This document shows positions 35,174 to 46,388 of a stretch of 64,000 nucleotides of DNA, piece by piece. The stretch comes from Micropterus salmoides (lineage: Eukaryota > Chordata > Actinopteri > Centrarchiformes > Centrarchidae), in assembly GCF_014851395.1 (NCBI RefSeq), contig NW_024040041.1, forward strand, positions 14,931,742 through 14,995,741, read 5' to 3'. The notes below the pieces were generated by a model. The model had not been told where the DNA came from. It did not search any database and saw only the letters and a list, made by a program, of their open reading frames with translations. Each line of letters begins with the position of its first letter. The stretch's first letter is position 1. Made by a program: the position numbers and the translations under genes.

Positions 35174-36058
35174 GGCTGCGTTCGAAAAGTCTTTTTTGCT
35201 TAGGAAGGTTCCTAACTGAGTGACGTGAACCGGAAGTATTTCAGTGGCAGTCATGATAAGAGCTGTTCAAATTCTCTAAAAGGTAAGGAAAGGTGCCTCA
35301 ATGCTTCCTTTCATATCTCCTTTAGCATAGGATACACTGGACCATCCTTTATGAAAGGAACGGAGAGAATGCCGTCCCACAATTTTTTGCGGCGTAACAT
35401 TTAAAGCGACGCACATTCTCAAACTCAAACGATAAAATCCATCATCCACATTTAGCAAGATCCTTGCAATACAGATGCACATTATGATACTTTAATAAGA
35501 CTCACAACTACCTTCTTTCTTTAGGTTTCTTTTCTTTTGGCTTTTTTGTAATCTAATACTGTTTCAACACCGTTTTATGTTTTGGGTTGCTGAAATAAGC
35601 CATTAAGTGTTTGCAACAATAAAAATAAAAAAATCACCAACCATGACGGATAAAGGATGTTGATCACCATGTAAGTTACCATCCTTTTCTCTCTTATGCC
35701 ATAACTTGCTAATATGCATATATCTTAAACTGTCAACAATAACTGAGACCCATGCGAGCTTTCTTGTAAGGTGATCAAAGTGAGGATAATGTTACAGCGT
35801 GTAGCCTCACATTATGTAACTATTAATTTTACTTCAGTCACAGATGCTGACACCCTGGCCTTAATAAAGGCAAAGATTAAGCTGGATAACCTCAACAGTA
35901 GGCATTTCCCACACACTGATTTATTTGTGGCGGCCTGCCACATTATCAACGCTGATTTTCGATTGATTTTGTTACTATTTAAAATGGGTATAATCGTATT
36001 TGATGACAGAACTCGGCGTAGTGCATATGTTCTCTCAGCATCTCCTCTCGCCCAGTCG

Positions 36059-36089
<31 letters not shown>

Positions 36090-36586
36090 GGCACAGTCAT
36101 TCTGTGGGAAACACTGTATTTACATACAATTGGGATTCATGTTGATAAATACACCTATGGGTGGGCAGGAGGGTGAGTGTGAGCAAGCATTCTCAATGTG
36201 ACAACCCTGTCCATTATTTAGTGACTGGTAGGCTTCCTTATCTGCCTTTTTGCTATCTTGGTTATAATGTAGCCTAATATTTTCCACCATGTTGTCCACC
36301 TTTAGATGGCCTGCATTACAACAACACGCTTTTTGTAGTCCATCTTCTGAACATTGTAGTTTCATCACGGCAGGTCACGTCAGTAAAATCTGCCGTCACA
36401 TACTTACGTCGCTTAGAAGAGCAGTGGGATTCTCTTAGACCCGCCGTCCTCTTTTCCTAAGTCCTTACGGATTCTCCTTCACATCTTTCCTTGACCTCGA
36501 AGGAAAACGTCATGAGGTCAAGGAAAGATGTGAAGGAGAATCCGGTGGTTAGGAAAGGAGATTTTTTTGACTTTTCGGATGCAACC
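35174..36586. mobile_element. TIR element, ~1.4 kb
   Basis: Left end 'ggctgcgttcgaaaagtc' and right end 'gacttttcggatgcaacc' are imperfect inverted repeats. The next ~40 bases inside also mirror each other ('ttaggaaggttcctaac' versus 'gtggttaggaaagga'). No transposase was recognised, so it is probably non-autonomous. It contains a CT microsatellite (36063-36089) and the hairpin at 36468. Confidence 0.6.
36468..36544. repeat. Near-perfect palindrome, ~30-bp arms
   Basis: Left arm 36468-36498 and right arm 36514-36544 are exact reverse complements ('tccttcacatctttccttga' in the left arm) with a 15-base loop. It lies inside the right end of the TIR element and may be a nested foldback or part of its terminal structure. 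Confidence 0.9.
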
Positions 36587-37042
36587 TTAATCTTGTGGAT
36601 TGAAATTGAATTTAGAGAACTGAAAGTGAAAGCACACAAAGACTTGAGTTTTTTATGAGACTCTAATACAGTTTCAGTTTAGATTCATAGTATCAAATTC
36701 AGTTTCAAGTTTATTGGAATTCAATTTCAAACTAATAAATTCAAATTCAAGTTGAGCATTTCAAATTCAGGTCTAAATGATTCAAATTCAGTCTGTACTG
36801 ATACAAAAATCAGCCCATAGATCTGTCTCCTCTTTCCATGCCATGAGGTGGAAAATAACATCCTACAATGAAAATTTGAATTGTAGCTCTATCTCTTAAA
36901 TGGATGGAAACTTCCCTTTTGTAATTTGGCCGAGATGAAAATATTTCCCCAACTCAGTTCGTGCAGTAATGAGTTGCCAGTTTCCTCTGCTGAAATGTTT
37001 CTGTGTCACGTCTTCCCTTTTTAAGCATGTAGAGGGAGGTCT

Positions 37043-37245
37043 ATGCAAACTCTTCCTCACTTATAAACACACCATCAGCAACTTATGACAGGATACTGGG
37101 ACAGATTTATATATTTCTGAAACACTCAGATCAGAGAGCTGAACTACAGTGTTTATCACAGAATGGGAAATACAATTATCTGGAGTTTATTATGTGAGAA
37201 AATCATTTCAGATTTCGGTGAGGAAATCATTTCAGATTTCGGCTT
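37043..37245 (+). pseudogene. VH family A promoter and leader without V exon
   Basis: A copy of the 1895-2090 region: octamer variant ATGCAAAC, 'cttataaa', leader ATG 37163 (MGNTIIWSLL), then a broken end where the donor region is deleted and a 'atttcagatttcgg' stretch is repeated twice. The V exon is absent; solo-LTR-like sequence follows. Confidence 0.85.
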
Positions 37246-37312
37246 TACTTCTTTACTTTACATTCAAATCAGCTGGGTGGCTTCATCCAGTAATATACTG
37301 TCTATGCTTAGG

Positions 37313-37670
37313 GCTTAGGGGGGACATTGGGATTGGGCCCATGTGTCTCGTTTCTGGTCCTCGTCTGCCTTCCCTCCATGTGTGATTAACTGTCCCTAAT
37401 GTGCTACACCTGTGTGCCATTGTCTCCCCTCCCATCGTATATATAAACCCACTGTCCCCTGATGTCTTTGCCAGATTGTATGGTTCCTTGTGACAGAGTT
37501 CCAGCCTTTTCCCTAGTGATATTTCCCGTCTAGCCTAAGTGTTTTGACCATTGCCTTGTCTAGTAACCCAGATTCTTGACTTGTGTTTTTGGTACCTTCG
37601 CCTGATCATTCTGTACATATCCTGCAATAAATCTGTAGCTTCTTTTACCTCGAGTGGAACAAGCAGGTGA
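37313..37670 (+). mobile_element. Solo LTR-like sequence
   Basis: A TATA-like 'atatataaaccc' (near 37440) and a 'gcaataaatctgtagcttc' poly(A)-like motif (near 37625) frame sequence of a type often seen as fish LTRs ('ttgacttgtgtttttggtac'). A partial copy is at 3224-3375. The ends were not fixed by a clean TG...CA or a target duplication. Confidence 0.4.
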
Positions 37671-38337
37671 GTCTGATAGGATCAACATGCAGAACTTCAT
37701 AAAGTGTAGACTCATAAAACTGGTAAAAAAAGAAATATAAAAATGATTAAGGAGTGGACACAACAGTACTAATAAAACACATCAACACCAAAATATGTGT
37801 TACAAAACCACCGTTACATCATCAGCATTTCTACAGCTTATTTTCACTGTTTATTGTTACTTTGGTGCTGGAGTTGATCCCAGCAGCAGACAGGGACACC
37901 TCCTAACAAACTTCAAAGATACAGCACATCTCTGTAAACGTGTTCTCATCAAACCTTTGATATGCCTTTCAAAACAACAACAACAACGAGTTTTTGAAGC
38001 CTTTTAGCCATTTTAGTCTGAGACAACAGAATAAAAAGGCACTATACTGTGTCAAAGGCTCTTGAATTAATTTAACAAGAAATCTGCAGAAGAAGAAGAT
38101 GTAACAGAGGAAGAAAACAACTGTGAAGAAGATGAGAATTATGCTTCAACAGAGGAGCTGTTTCGGCCAAAGCAAATATAAAAGGTCGTGCTGGACATGA
38201 CAAACCAGGAGGGGCTTTGTGTGGACGGCAACAAGTGGAGTGAGATGGATCAAATAGATCTGCAGACATATTTGGGTCTGTGGATTCTCACTGGTATCGA
38301 TCCAGCGGTTTATCGACCATGAATTCCACCAACAAGC

Positions 38338-38400
38338 TTATTTCACATCAGTCCAGAATCGCTTCACCATTTCCAGAGACAACAATGTGGACCAGGTGGA
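38338..38400 (+). pseudogene. VH family B FR3 scrap
   Basis: About 60 bases, 'cagtccagaatcgcttcacc' through 'gagacaacaatgtggaccag', match the FR3 of the V at 4888. Nothing else of the V is present. It sits exactly where two duplicated blocks are joined. Confidence 0.8.
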
Positions 38401-38419
38401 TAAACCAGGTGGATAAAAC

Positions 38420-38750
38420 GTTTTTGCGACCTGATCTCGGAGGTGTTCAGGTAGATCAGAGATCGCTGCTACTCTTCCAACCACCAGTAGTGGCGAACCC
38501 TCTGACTATGCTGGGCACTGCACTTTGCTCAGGTGAACATAATTGCTCTTCAGGATAAGCTTCAAAAGAGTCCATGGCATGCTCCTTTTGGCAGGTTGAG
38601 AAGTTGCATAGCGAGACTGGCATCAGCTTCTCCATGGTGATAGCAACACTTCAGAGGCCACCGCTTCTGTAATTTTCAAAGGCTCTAGTACAGCTGGAAC
38701 ACCTGGACTCGGGTCTTCCGCCTTGCCCCACACCATGCACTCAGATGATA
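38420..38750. repeat. Copy of retroelement remnant 16870-17165
   Basis: Colinear with the minus-strand retroelement piece ('ctcttccaaccaccagtag', 'ggtgaacataattgctcttc'). It has small deletions and no protein-coding frame. Confidence 0.65.
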
Positions 38751-39904
38751 TGGAATGATATTTTCCAGAATGACTAACAAAGTGACAGCAAGAACACATG
38801 CTCTGTGGAGCTCATGAGGAGTGAACTTTTGACAAGAAAACATTTATAAAAGGAAGTAGGCCTAACATGCTCCCATACTGCACACAAGGCCTACAACTTC
38901 TGGTCCACTGATGTTCATGTTTACAGAAAATCCTTTGCAAGTCTTTTATAATCCAATTGTATCAAAGCGTTTTATCCTATTTATAGTTAATAAGTTATGG
39001 ACATGTTGATTTAATAAGTCAATAAAATACCGCTCACATTATTTTTTGTGGTCTCACTGTCACACATTGTTGGCCTGTGTTTATTATTGTCATAGCCGTA
39101 TAATCAGCTATTCTGTTGAGGTGTGATAAAGAGAGACTGAGTGCATCTGTTCACACTGATTTGATAGTAGAGAGCTTATTATAATGTCCACTGGTATCAA
39201 TCTTAATACATTTCTGAAAACATGTTTTAAGTTGTGATATACCACCACTGGCACACCATCGCACCTGTTGTTGTCGAGCCCCCGATGGGTGTGGCCCCCG
39301 CTGTGGCAGGTGTCCCTTATTTTTTTGTAATGAAGTTGGCAACCCTTAGAGTTACGTTGCATTGAAATAGAAAATACCGACAAAATATTCCTCACCCTGT
39401 CAACACATATGCAATTTAGGTACCATAATTTTTTTCAATTGCACATCTGTATGTATGTGGTTTTTTTCCGTGTACCTAGTACTACATGTGTGTATTCAAA
39501 CAGTACTGTTCAATGTGCACTAAGAAGAACAGCTCCTCCCTGTAACCATGAAAGAGGCCAGCGGTTTGGACAATGGACAGAATCCTGATACGACTCTGTT
39601 ACCAAATTTGTTCCTCACTTCTGGACATAAAATGACAAAACATTGTACCACAAAACGAAGCTGTGCTGTGTGTGCCCCGAAACCTGAAACTTACTTAAAA
39701 AAAAAAGACAATTAATCAGAATCTGTCTGTAATTAATTTCTTAATATAATCAATAAATGACCTTCTGAGTGATCAAATCCCATAAATAGATTTTCAGCGC
39801 TGTGAGGAGTCATTTCAAACCTTGATCACTTTCAACCTTATATCTCTCTTCAAACTGAAGAAAAGAAATAAAATTACTGACCAGAAAAACAACACATTTT
39901 CACT

Positions 39905-42448
39905 ATGACTTTAGCTATATGTATAATGTTGCTGGTGCTATCATCAATTTCTGGTGAACACATGCTTCTGCATCTTTTTCAAAGTTTTGTTGGGTCAGAT
40001 GTGGCCAGGCTAGGCCAGTTGAAGCCTGGTCTCCACCTTCACCAGCTTTATAAACTTTGTCAAAAAATACTCTATTAACTTTCTACTATAGTCAATAACT
40101 TTGCAGACAAAAACGTCTCTGGAGACGGTCAAGAGTCGGTGCAAAAGAGTTTACTCCAAAACAGGACAGATAAACCCGTACAACATCCCTCCAGGGCAAG
40201 CCCGGAAGCGAGCAGCAAACAGCAAATCTGCGTATTAAGAGAAGAAGAAAACAGTAAACAAACAAGCATCGACATCTGATGTTAAAATGGTTGAAAGTTT
40301 TCTTAGCTTAAGATGCTGCATAGAACACATTAAGTCAGAGGAATGCAATAAACTTATGACATACTTAGTTTATTCAACTATTTATTTTAGTGTTTACTTG
40401 ATGACGCTATTTGACCAACAATAGTCTATTGATTTATTACAAATATATATATTGACATTTAGGCTACCTCTCCTCCACTCTGTAGGACAAGAGCCTGCAG
40501 GACTTAAAAATAAGGCAAAAACATCAAATACAAAGTGTGCAGCATCGGTTTCAGCATCGTCAAGGTAACGTGATAAAGTGGCAAAGGGCTGTCCTGTTCC
40601 TGTTTACAGCATTTTGAGGCCTCACAGCCTCTTGCACTCAATCACTTTCCAAGTGACGTCAGTAAAGTCTGTGAGGGTTCAGAGCTTAAGGCTTAGGGGG
40701 GACATTGGGATTGGGCCTATGACCCGATAAGGTACCCTTTAGCATCAAATAACTACGCTTTGTCACTCTTTCTCAAATTGTCGGTATATGACGCCCTGAG
40801 ATGAGAACATATATCCCCCTCTGGGCTGGTGTGCCCCCTCCTTTCCTTATGGTGAATTTCTTATCCTCTGCTTACCAGTTAACAGCGTTTTCCAGCTGTC
40901 ATTCAATACTGTATTGCTGACTTTCTATATTTTTACACTACTGGTTAAGAAATTCACCATTTACATTTCAACTGCAGTCTCACCGTTTTTTTTTTTAAGA
41001 TATGCATGCATAATCTGACACACAATTATATTTCTTAAAAATTAATACAAGAATAACATATGTAATGCTGTATCTTTCATTAATGCTTGGTTTCTTACAG
41101 TAATCTTGATGTTATGCTGGCTGTTTATCATCTTATCATCTTTTTGACGTCTTCTGTTCATCCCCTTCTGACGTGAAAAGCTCATCCTCTCTCTATCGTG
41201 AAAAGTTAAGCAAAAATTCCTTCAGCAAGTTTACTCAAAGTTCACATAGGCTATAAGCATCAGAGTTTGGAAGTTGACAATCATCCCCTTAATCAGTAAT
41301 TAAACATGTAGTCTTAATATCAGCAGACTAACACATCAGCAGTTCCTCATGTAGTCATAACAGCAGTAGGCCAAAGCATGCACAAGCAGCAGATGTTGAA
41401 CACCTGCAGCCTCTCCTGCAGTCATAAATCTTAACAGTTGAACAAGGCGTGTATAGTCTCAGTGTCTGCATTCAATGCTCCCACTCCAGGATCTTAACCA
41501 CAATGACCTTGTTACTGCTTTCATGACTACAGTACAGCACTTATAGGTAAAGACAAGGCACATGTCGGTAAAAAGAGTAAAAAGTAAGTAAGGATAATTA
41601 ATAAACTGACTAAGAATGATTAATGATTAATACTAATTAAGAATAATAAAATGATTAAAAATGATGAATTAAGAATGATTACTTATTAATACTGATTAAA
41701 GATAATGACTGATGACTGTTTTTTGTCTGCACTGCTCCCCCTCTCTGTGTCCTAGGCATGCCCTCTGCTGGTCATGCTATTTTAACCATAACCTGACTTT
41801 GTGGAATAAGCTGGTGTCTTTTGTGCTGTTTGCTAGAGACAGGACATTCTTACTGTGATGAACTATATTGATGTATGTTTTGTAACACAATTTTCACTAA
41901 TTCTGCTTCTACATTTTCCTTTGCTGGTGTTTTTGATGATGCCTTGCTGTCTCACTGTGCTTCCTCACTGTGCTCCCAAAGCACATGTGCTTGCTTACAC
42001 ACACACACACACACACACGTGCTACTGCTGAGCCTGGGCAGTTAGATACAAAAGGAGCACATACACTCAGAGCTATAGTGTTTTAACACTGTGATCCTAA
42101 CTTTACACTCTAAAATAACACTTTAAATGATGACAATATAGACCACCATCGCTCTAGTAATTAATGATAACAATTTGTGCTATAATGCTCTAAAATAATT
42201 CACAACAGTTTCTGTTGCTGTCTGACTCCTCCACAGGTGTTTGAAGTCAGACTCCGGCAGCGTGTTAACCAGTGGTGAAGAAGCATAGCGAATCCCACAA
42301 ACTGACCTGTACTTATGCAGGAACATCAGATGGTGGCGCTGATATCAGTTGGATCAGACAAGCTGAAGGAAAAGGACTGGAGTGGGTTGCTTTCATTTCT
42401 GCTCCGACCAGAGGCACCAAAGGTTATTCCACGTCAGTCCAGAATCGC
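39905..42448 (+). pseudogene. VH family B pseudogene (unit 2), split by insertion
   Basis: Leader exon 39905-39953 is identical in type to that of unit 1. The leader-V intron is interrupted at 39981 by about 2.2 kb of foreign sequence, resuming near 42207. The V exon starts at 42237 with the same TGA at codon 3 as unit 1. FR1 to CDR2 remain (LTCTYAGTSDGG, ISWIRQAEGKGLEWVA), but after 'gtccagaatcgc' the exon jumps to the 3' flank. FR3, the second cysteine and the RSS are deleted, so it cannot rearrange. Confidence 0.9.
39981..42207. mobile_element. ~2.2-kb insertion in a VH leader intron
   Basis: Absent from the same intron in unit 1, where 'tctttttctatatcaaggtt' is continuous. It includes pieces found elsewhere in the window (40690-40810, matching 37313 and 15842) and a short CA repeat (41998-42018). 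No transposase or TIR pair was recognised; it may be several nested insertions. Confidence 0.6.
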
Positions 42449-42876
42449 AAGTTGTTTTTAAAATGTTCCCTAATTCTAACTTGTCCTAAACTGAAACAAA
42501 GAGTGGAGTTTACACACTATCAGGTTGATCATCTCTTAATTTAAAACTGAGCAGAACTTTAAAAACAATTACAAAAAATGATCTTAGTCCTTCTTGACCC
42601 CTCATAACTACTGATGGCTGCCAAAAAGACCAAATTAAACAAGTTTAAAGTTTGAATCAAATTTAAACATTCATCATTGCTTTGATATTTACACATTTAT
42701 CAACTTTATAACAAAAATAATTATTTTCATTTGACATATTATCAATTTCTTATTTTCATTTGAATGTATTTTGTTCAGTGTTCTTCAAGTCCCTCAAAAC
42801 CTGAGAGTTTAAATATGACCAACATTTTGGTCTTAATAACAGATGGAAACCTCCTTTTAGAGGGTTTGACTTGTAT

Positions 42877-42879
<3 letters not shown>

Positions 42880-42926
<47 letters not shown>
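42880..42926 (+). repeat. TA microsatellite
   Basis: Uninterrupted (TA)n upstream of D2, at the same place as the TA/GATA tract upstream of D1. Confidence 0.95.
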
Positions 42927-42931
<5 letters not shown>

Positions 42932-43168
42932 AGAACATTGGCATTATTTTCAGTTCTTCAGATTAAAATGTATACATAAGGCTTGCCATGGTATATTATT
43001 GAAAAAATGATGACTATAAATGAAAAATGCAATAAATAATGTATAAAATCAGTATACTGCAAAATAAGAATTCACCAACTTTAACCTTAAATATAGTTTT
43101 CTTGATTTATTCTTAGCCACTGCTGACGACGTAGGTCTCCTGATTCTCAAGTGCAGGAAACAGTGTTT

Positions 43169-43239
43169 GGTTTTTGTATTAGGGTTTGTCACTGTGATGG
43201 CAATGGGGTGGCACTGTGATATAGATCCATACAAAAACT
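43169..43239 (+). other. D segment D2 with two 12-bp RSSs
   Basis: Nonamer GGTTTTTGT (43169-43177), 12 bases, CACTGTG (43190-43196), the core 'atggcaatggggtgg' (43197-43211), CACTGTG (43212-43218), 12 bases, nonamer ACAAAAACT (43231-43239). Same design as D1 with a different core. Confidence 0.92.
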
Positions 43240-43544
43240 TAAGAGCAATAATCTGACACTCAGCCTTTCTTGTGATGGAAAAAAGGACAGGACAAAGTAG
43301 GAATATGAGGTAACTACTGTGTTTTTCATTATTAACAAGAAGATCAGTACTTAGTATTAATTTAGCAGTTTAAAGTCACAGTTAGGGCCCAGATATAAAT
43401 GTTACCATCCAGTAAATATTAACTTAAAGAACTGATTAAGAATAAACACAAACCACATAGATGACAACAGGATACAAAACTGACCAGGATTTCTGTGTAT
43501 TTCATCAACTTAATGAGCTTTTAACACATTTTACTGGTACGTTA

Positions 43545-43630
43545 GGTTTTTGTACAAGCAGTGAGTGGAGATGCAGCACTGTGATTACTTCACTACTGGG
43601 GTCGTGGGACTAAAGTCACAGTATCTACAG
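43545..43630 (+). CDS. JH segment J2 with 23-bp RSS
   Basis: Nonamer GGTTTTTGT (43545-43553), a 23-base spacer, CACTGTG (43577-43583), coding 43584-43630: LLHYWGRGTKVTVST, then donor g|gtaaga, phase 1. It is one base shorter than J1 at the 5' side, so its N-terminal residues differ. It serves Cτ2 and is the last J before Cτ3. Confidence 0.95.
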
Positions 43631-45496
43631 GTAAGACACATTTAAATTATATATTTACTCACTAGTTTCTTTTTCTTTTATTAATATAAGTATTGCTGGT
43701 GGAGAGGTTTACATCATGGTCTTATTTCAGTTCATGCTCATGTTGGACAAACTAGAAAACAGAGCAGCCAGATGTTTTTAACGCAGCTGTTTCTTAGAAA
43801 GTGTGTTGTTTAGGATTATCGCTTAATGCAGGAGGTGGTTTGACTTGATCTTAAAATGTATTTAGCTGGATTAGAATTTCTGCTGATGAATGTCTGTATC
43901 TTTTTATTCACATTATTATTCAACACATTTTATTACTGTGAACAGTAATTATATACTGTACAGCACCATACCTGCATTTTGTTTTGTAAGAAGTTTCCCT
44001 TCAACATAGTAATATATATTTTCTTTGTGTGTTTAAATACAGGTTCAGTATGTGTTTCAATAGAACACTGAACAAAGACATAATGAAGTACACTGTGTTA
44101 TATAGCATCTTATGTAGTAGGCAATAGTATATAAATTAATTTGAAATACCACAGGGACGACTTTTAAAGGACTGTATGCATTTGCACTTAAGGTTTTTAG
44201 AGGAATCATTTCACATCAACTATCTGTAATTCTTCCCAAAAACATTTTTAGGTTTTTTGATTCACTGTTAAAAAAAGCACAAAATCATCATCAGAAATAA
44301 TTTAATACATTAATTATTATTGTTATATATTATATTGACCCTTGATCCCACAAAGCAGCAGTTGTGGTTTTGCCGTTGTTTTAACATGCTCAGCTCTGGT
44401 CTGTTTATCTGTGTGCTGGACAGAAAAGCACAAATAATAATAAATGTGTTACAGTGCTAACTTGATGGTGATTTATATAATCCGTTATATTAACATTCAG
44501 TCTTTTTTATTAGGTACTATAAAACCAGTTTTTTAAGCTTTTTAAGATCAACCCAGTGTTGTTTAAGAAAAGCTCACATCCTACAACAATGAGGCTTTTT
44601 CATATTTACAGTGATGCTGATTTTGTAGTCAGTCTTCACATGTTTCTAAAGATAAAATAAAGTATGTTTAATATTATACCCAAAGTGCTCAGCATTAATT
44701 AAATGTTTTTAACACTTTTTAAATTAGTTCACAATTTCATGTATGTCACATGTATGGTAGTTATTATGATTAAACATTGAACACTGTGGGTTTCCATATT
44801 TTAATTCTGAGGTAAAAACATTCAACCAATAACTGAGTTTAAAGATGAGCAAATGATTGTCTGTAGCCGTGTTTCCATCAAAGTTTTTTTATGCGCATTT
44901 TGAAGTATCGCATTAGAAAAGGTTAATGGAGACGGCAAAATTTGAAAAAAAAATCCTCATTTTTGCAAAAAGGTTTTTACGCTCGCTTGAGGTGGTTTTT
45001 GCCTTTGTTGAAAAAGAGTAAATGCGCTAAATGGGAGAAAGAAACACTTTTGCCGAATAAGTTCTGATGTAGCGAAAATGTAACTCACATCTCATCAGCT
45101 GTTTCTGCTGTCGTCTTGCCGGATATTCCCATAATGTGCGGAGAGATGGCTTATAGGAACTTGGCCGCTTGAAACACATTCCTGAGGACCTCTCTCCATT
45201 TTTCATAGATAATTTGCCATCGATTCCATGTGACTGGTTTTGTTTCTGGTTTGGAACCCATAGTCCCTACATCTTGTTTATTAACGTCAACTACTGACGT
45301 AGCTACGCTTGACGTAACCTGGTTTATTCGCTCCAAACTCACTGATGGAAACACACCTATTTTGCAATTACTTATTTTTTCTTTTTTGCGACATTTCAGA
45401 AGTCCCCTTAAAATTCACATGACACTTAGATGGAAACATGGCTTGTGATTGATGCGCATTTGTTATTTTAAACTTAACAAATCTCCTCTTTGAAGG

Positions 45497-45612
45497 GAAC
45501 TGCACCGACTCTGTTCCCTTTGGTTTAGTGTAACTCTGGGACTGGGGATAAAATTACTCTTGGTTGACTTCCACCCAAAGTGTACTTTCCAGTGGACCGA
45601 TGCCACACATGG
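45497..45612 (+). pseudogene. Relic CH1-like exon (unit 2)
   Basis: Nearly identical to the relic at 22688, with the same stops and the same internal deletion, so it decayed before units 1 and 2 separated. It lies about 490 bases before the true CH1. Confidence 0.8.
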
Positions 45613-46097
45613 CAAATATTTAATTAACAAGTGATTAATTACGTTTAACCAAAGAGTAGGAAATATGCAGTATTACATATTAGTGCCACTGTATGAACTT
45701 AGATCAAATCTGAACTAAAAAACAACAAAATAATCAATAGGACATTATTTATTAGAATGTAGTATTCATTAAAATGATTTTTCTCTCTTTTCGCTTTAAT
45801 CGGTCAAAGAGTTATCGGTGCTATCCTGCAGATGTTTTTACATTAGCCATTATATTATTTATATAAACATGATATTGCTGCTGGGAAAGGGTAAAGTTTT
45901 ATTTATTTATTTTATGTTTCAGAATTTTAATATTAATGATACTGATGGGATATATTATTGTCATGGTGGTTACATGGTCCTAAAGTTAACAAAGGAGCAT
46001 GTTATTCTCTTTATTAATATTTGTAGTCAGAGTTTAGACAAGCTATTGATCATCTGTGTTCTTGTATTTATATTTACATGTTTTGACACTTTCTCAG

Positions 46098-46388
46098 GAA
46101 CACCAACACCACCCACTCTGTTCCCTTTGGTTCAGTGCCAACCTGGGTCTGGAGATAAAATCACTGTTGGTTGTTTTGCACGTGACTTCTACCCAAAGAG
46201 TCTTACATTCCAGTGGACCGATGACAGTGGGACCACCCTGACTTCTGAAAATTATCCTCCAGCTGAGAAAAACAACAAATATACAGGAGTCAGTTTGGTC
46301 AAAGTATCAATATCTGACTGGGATTCAAGGAAGTCTTTTAATTGTTCTGTAAATCACAACGGATCTCCCACAAATCTGCAAGTGCAAA
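46098..46388 (+). CDS. Cτ2 CH1 exon
   Basis: GTPTPPTLFPLVQC with the likely light-chain cysteine, VGCFARD and FNCSVNH as the disulfide pair, and FQWTD. It ends 'caaa|gtatgt'. It differs from Cτ1 by the missing PTP insert and a few substitutions. An NCS sequon overlaps the second cysteine. Confidence 0.93.

Noticed and set aside
35771..36145. 124-codon open frame as a host gene
   Set aside because: It lies inside a TIR element, runs into a CT microsatellite and shows no family signature or splice context.
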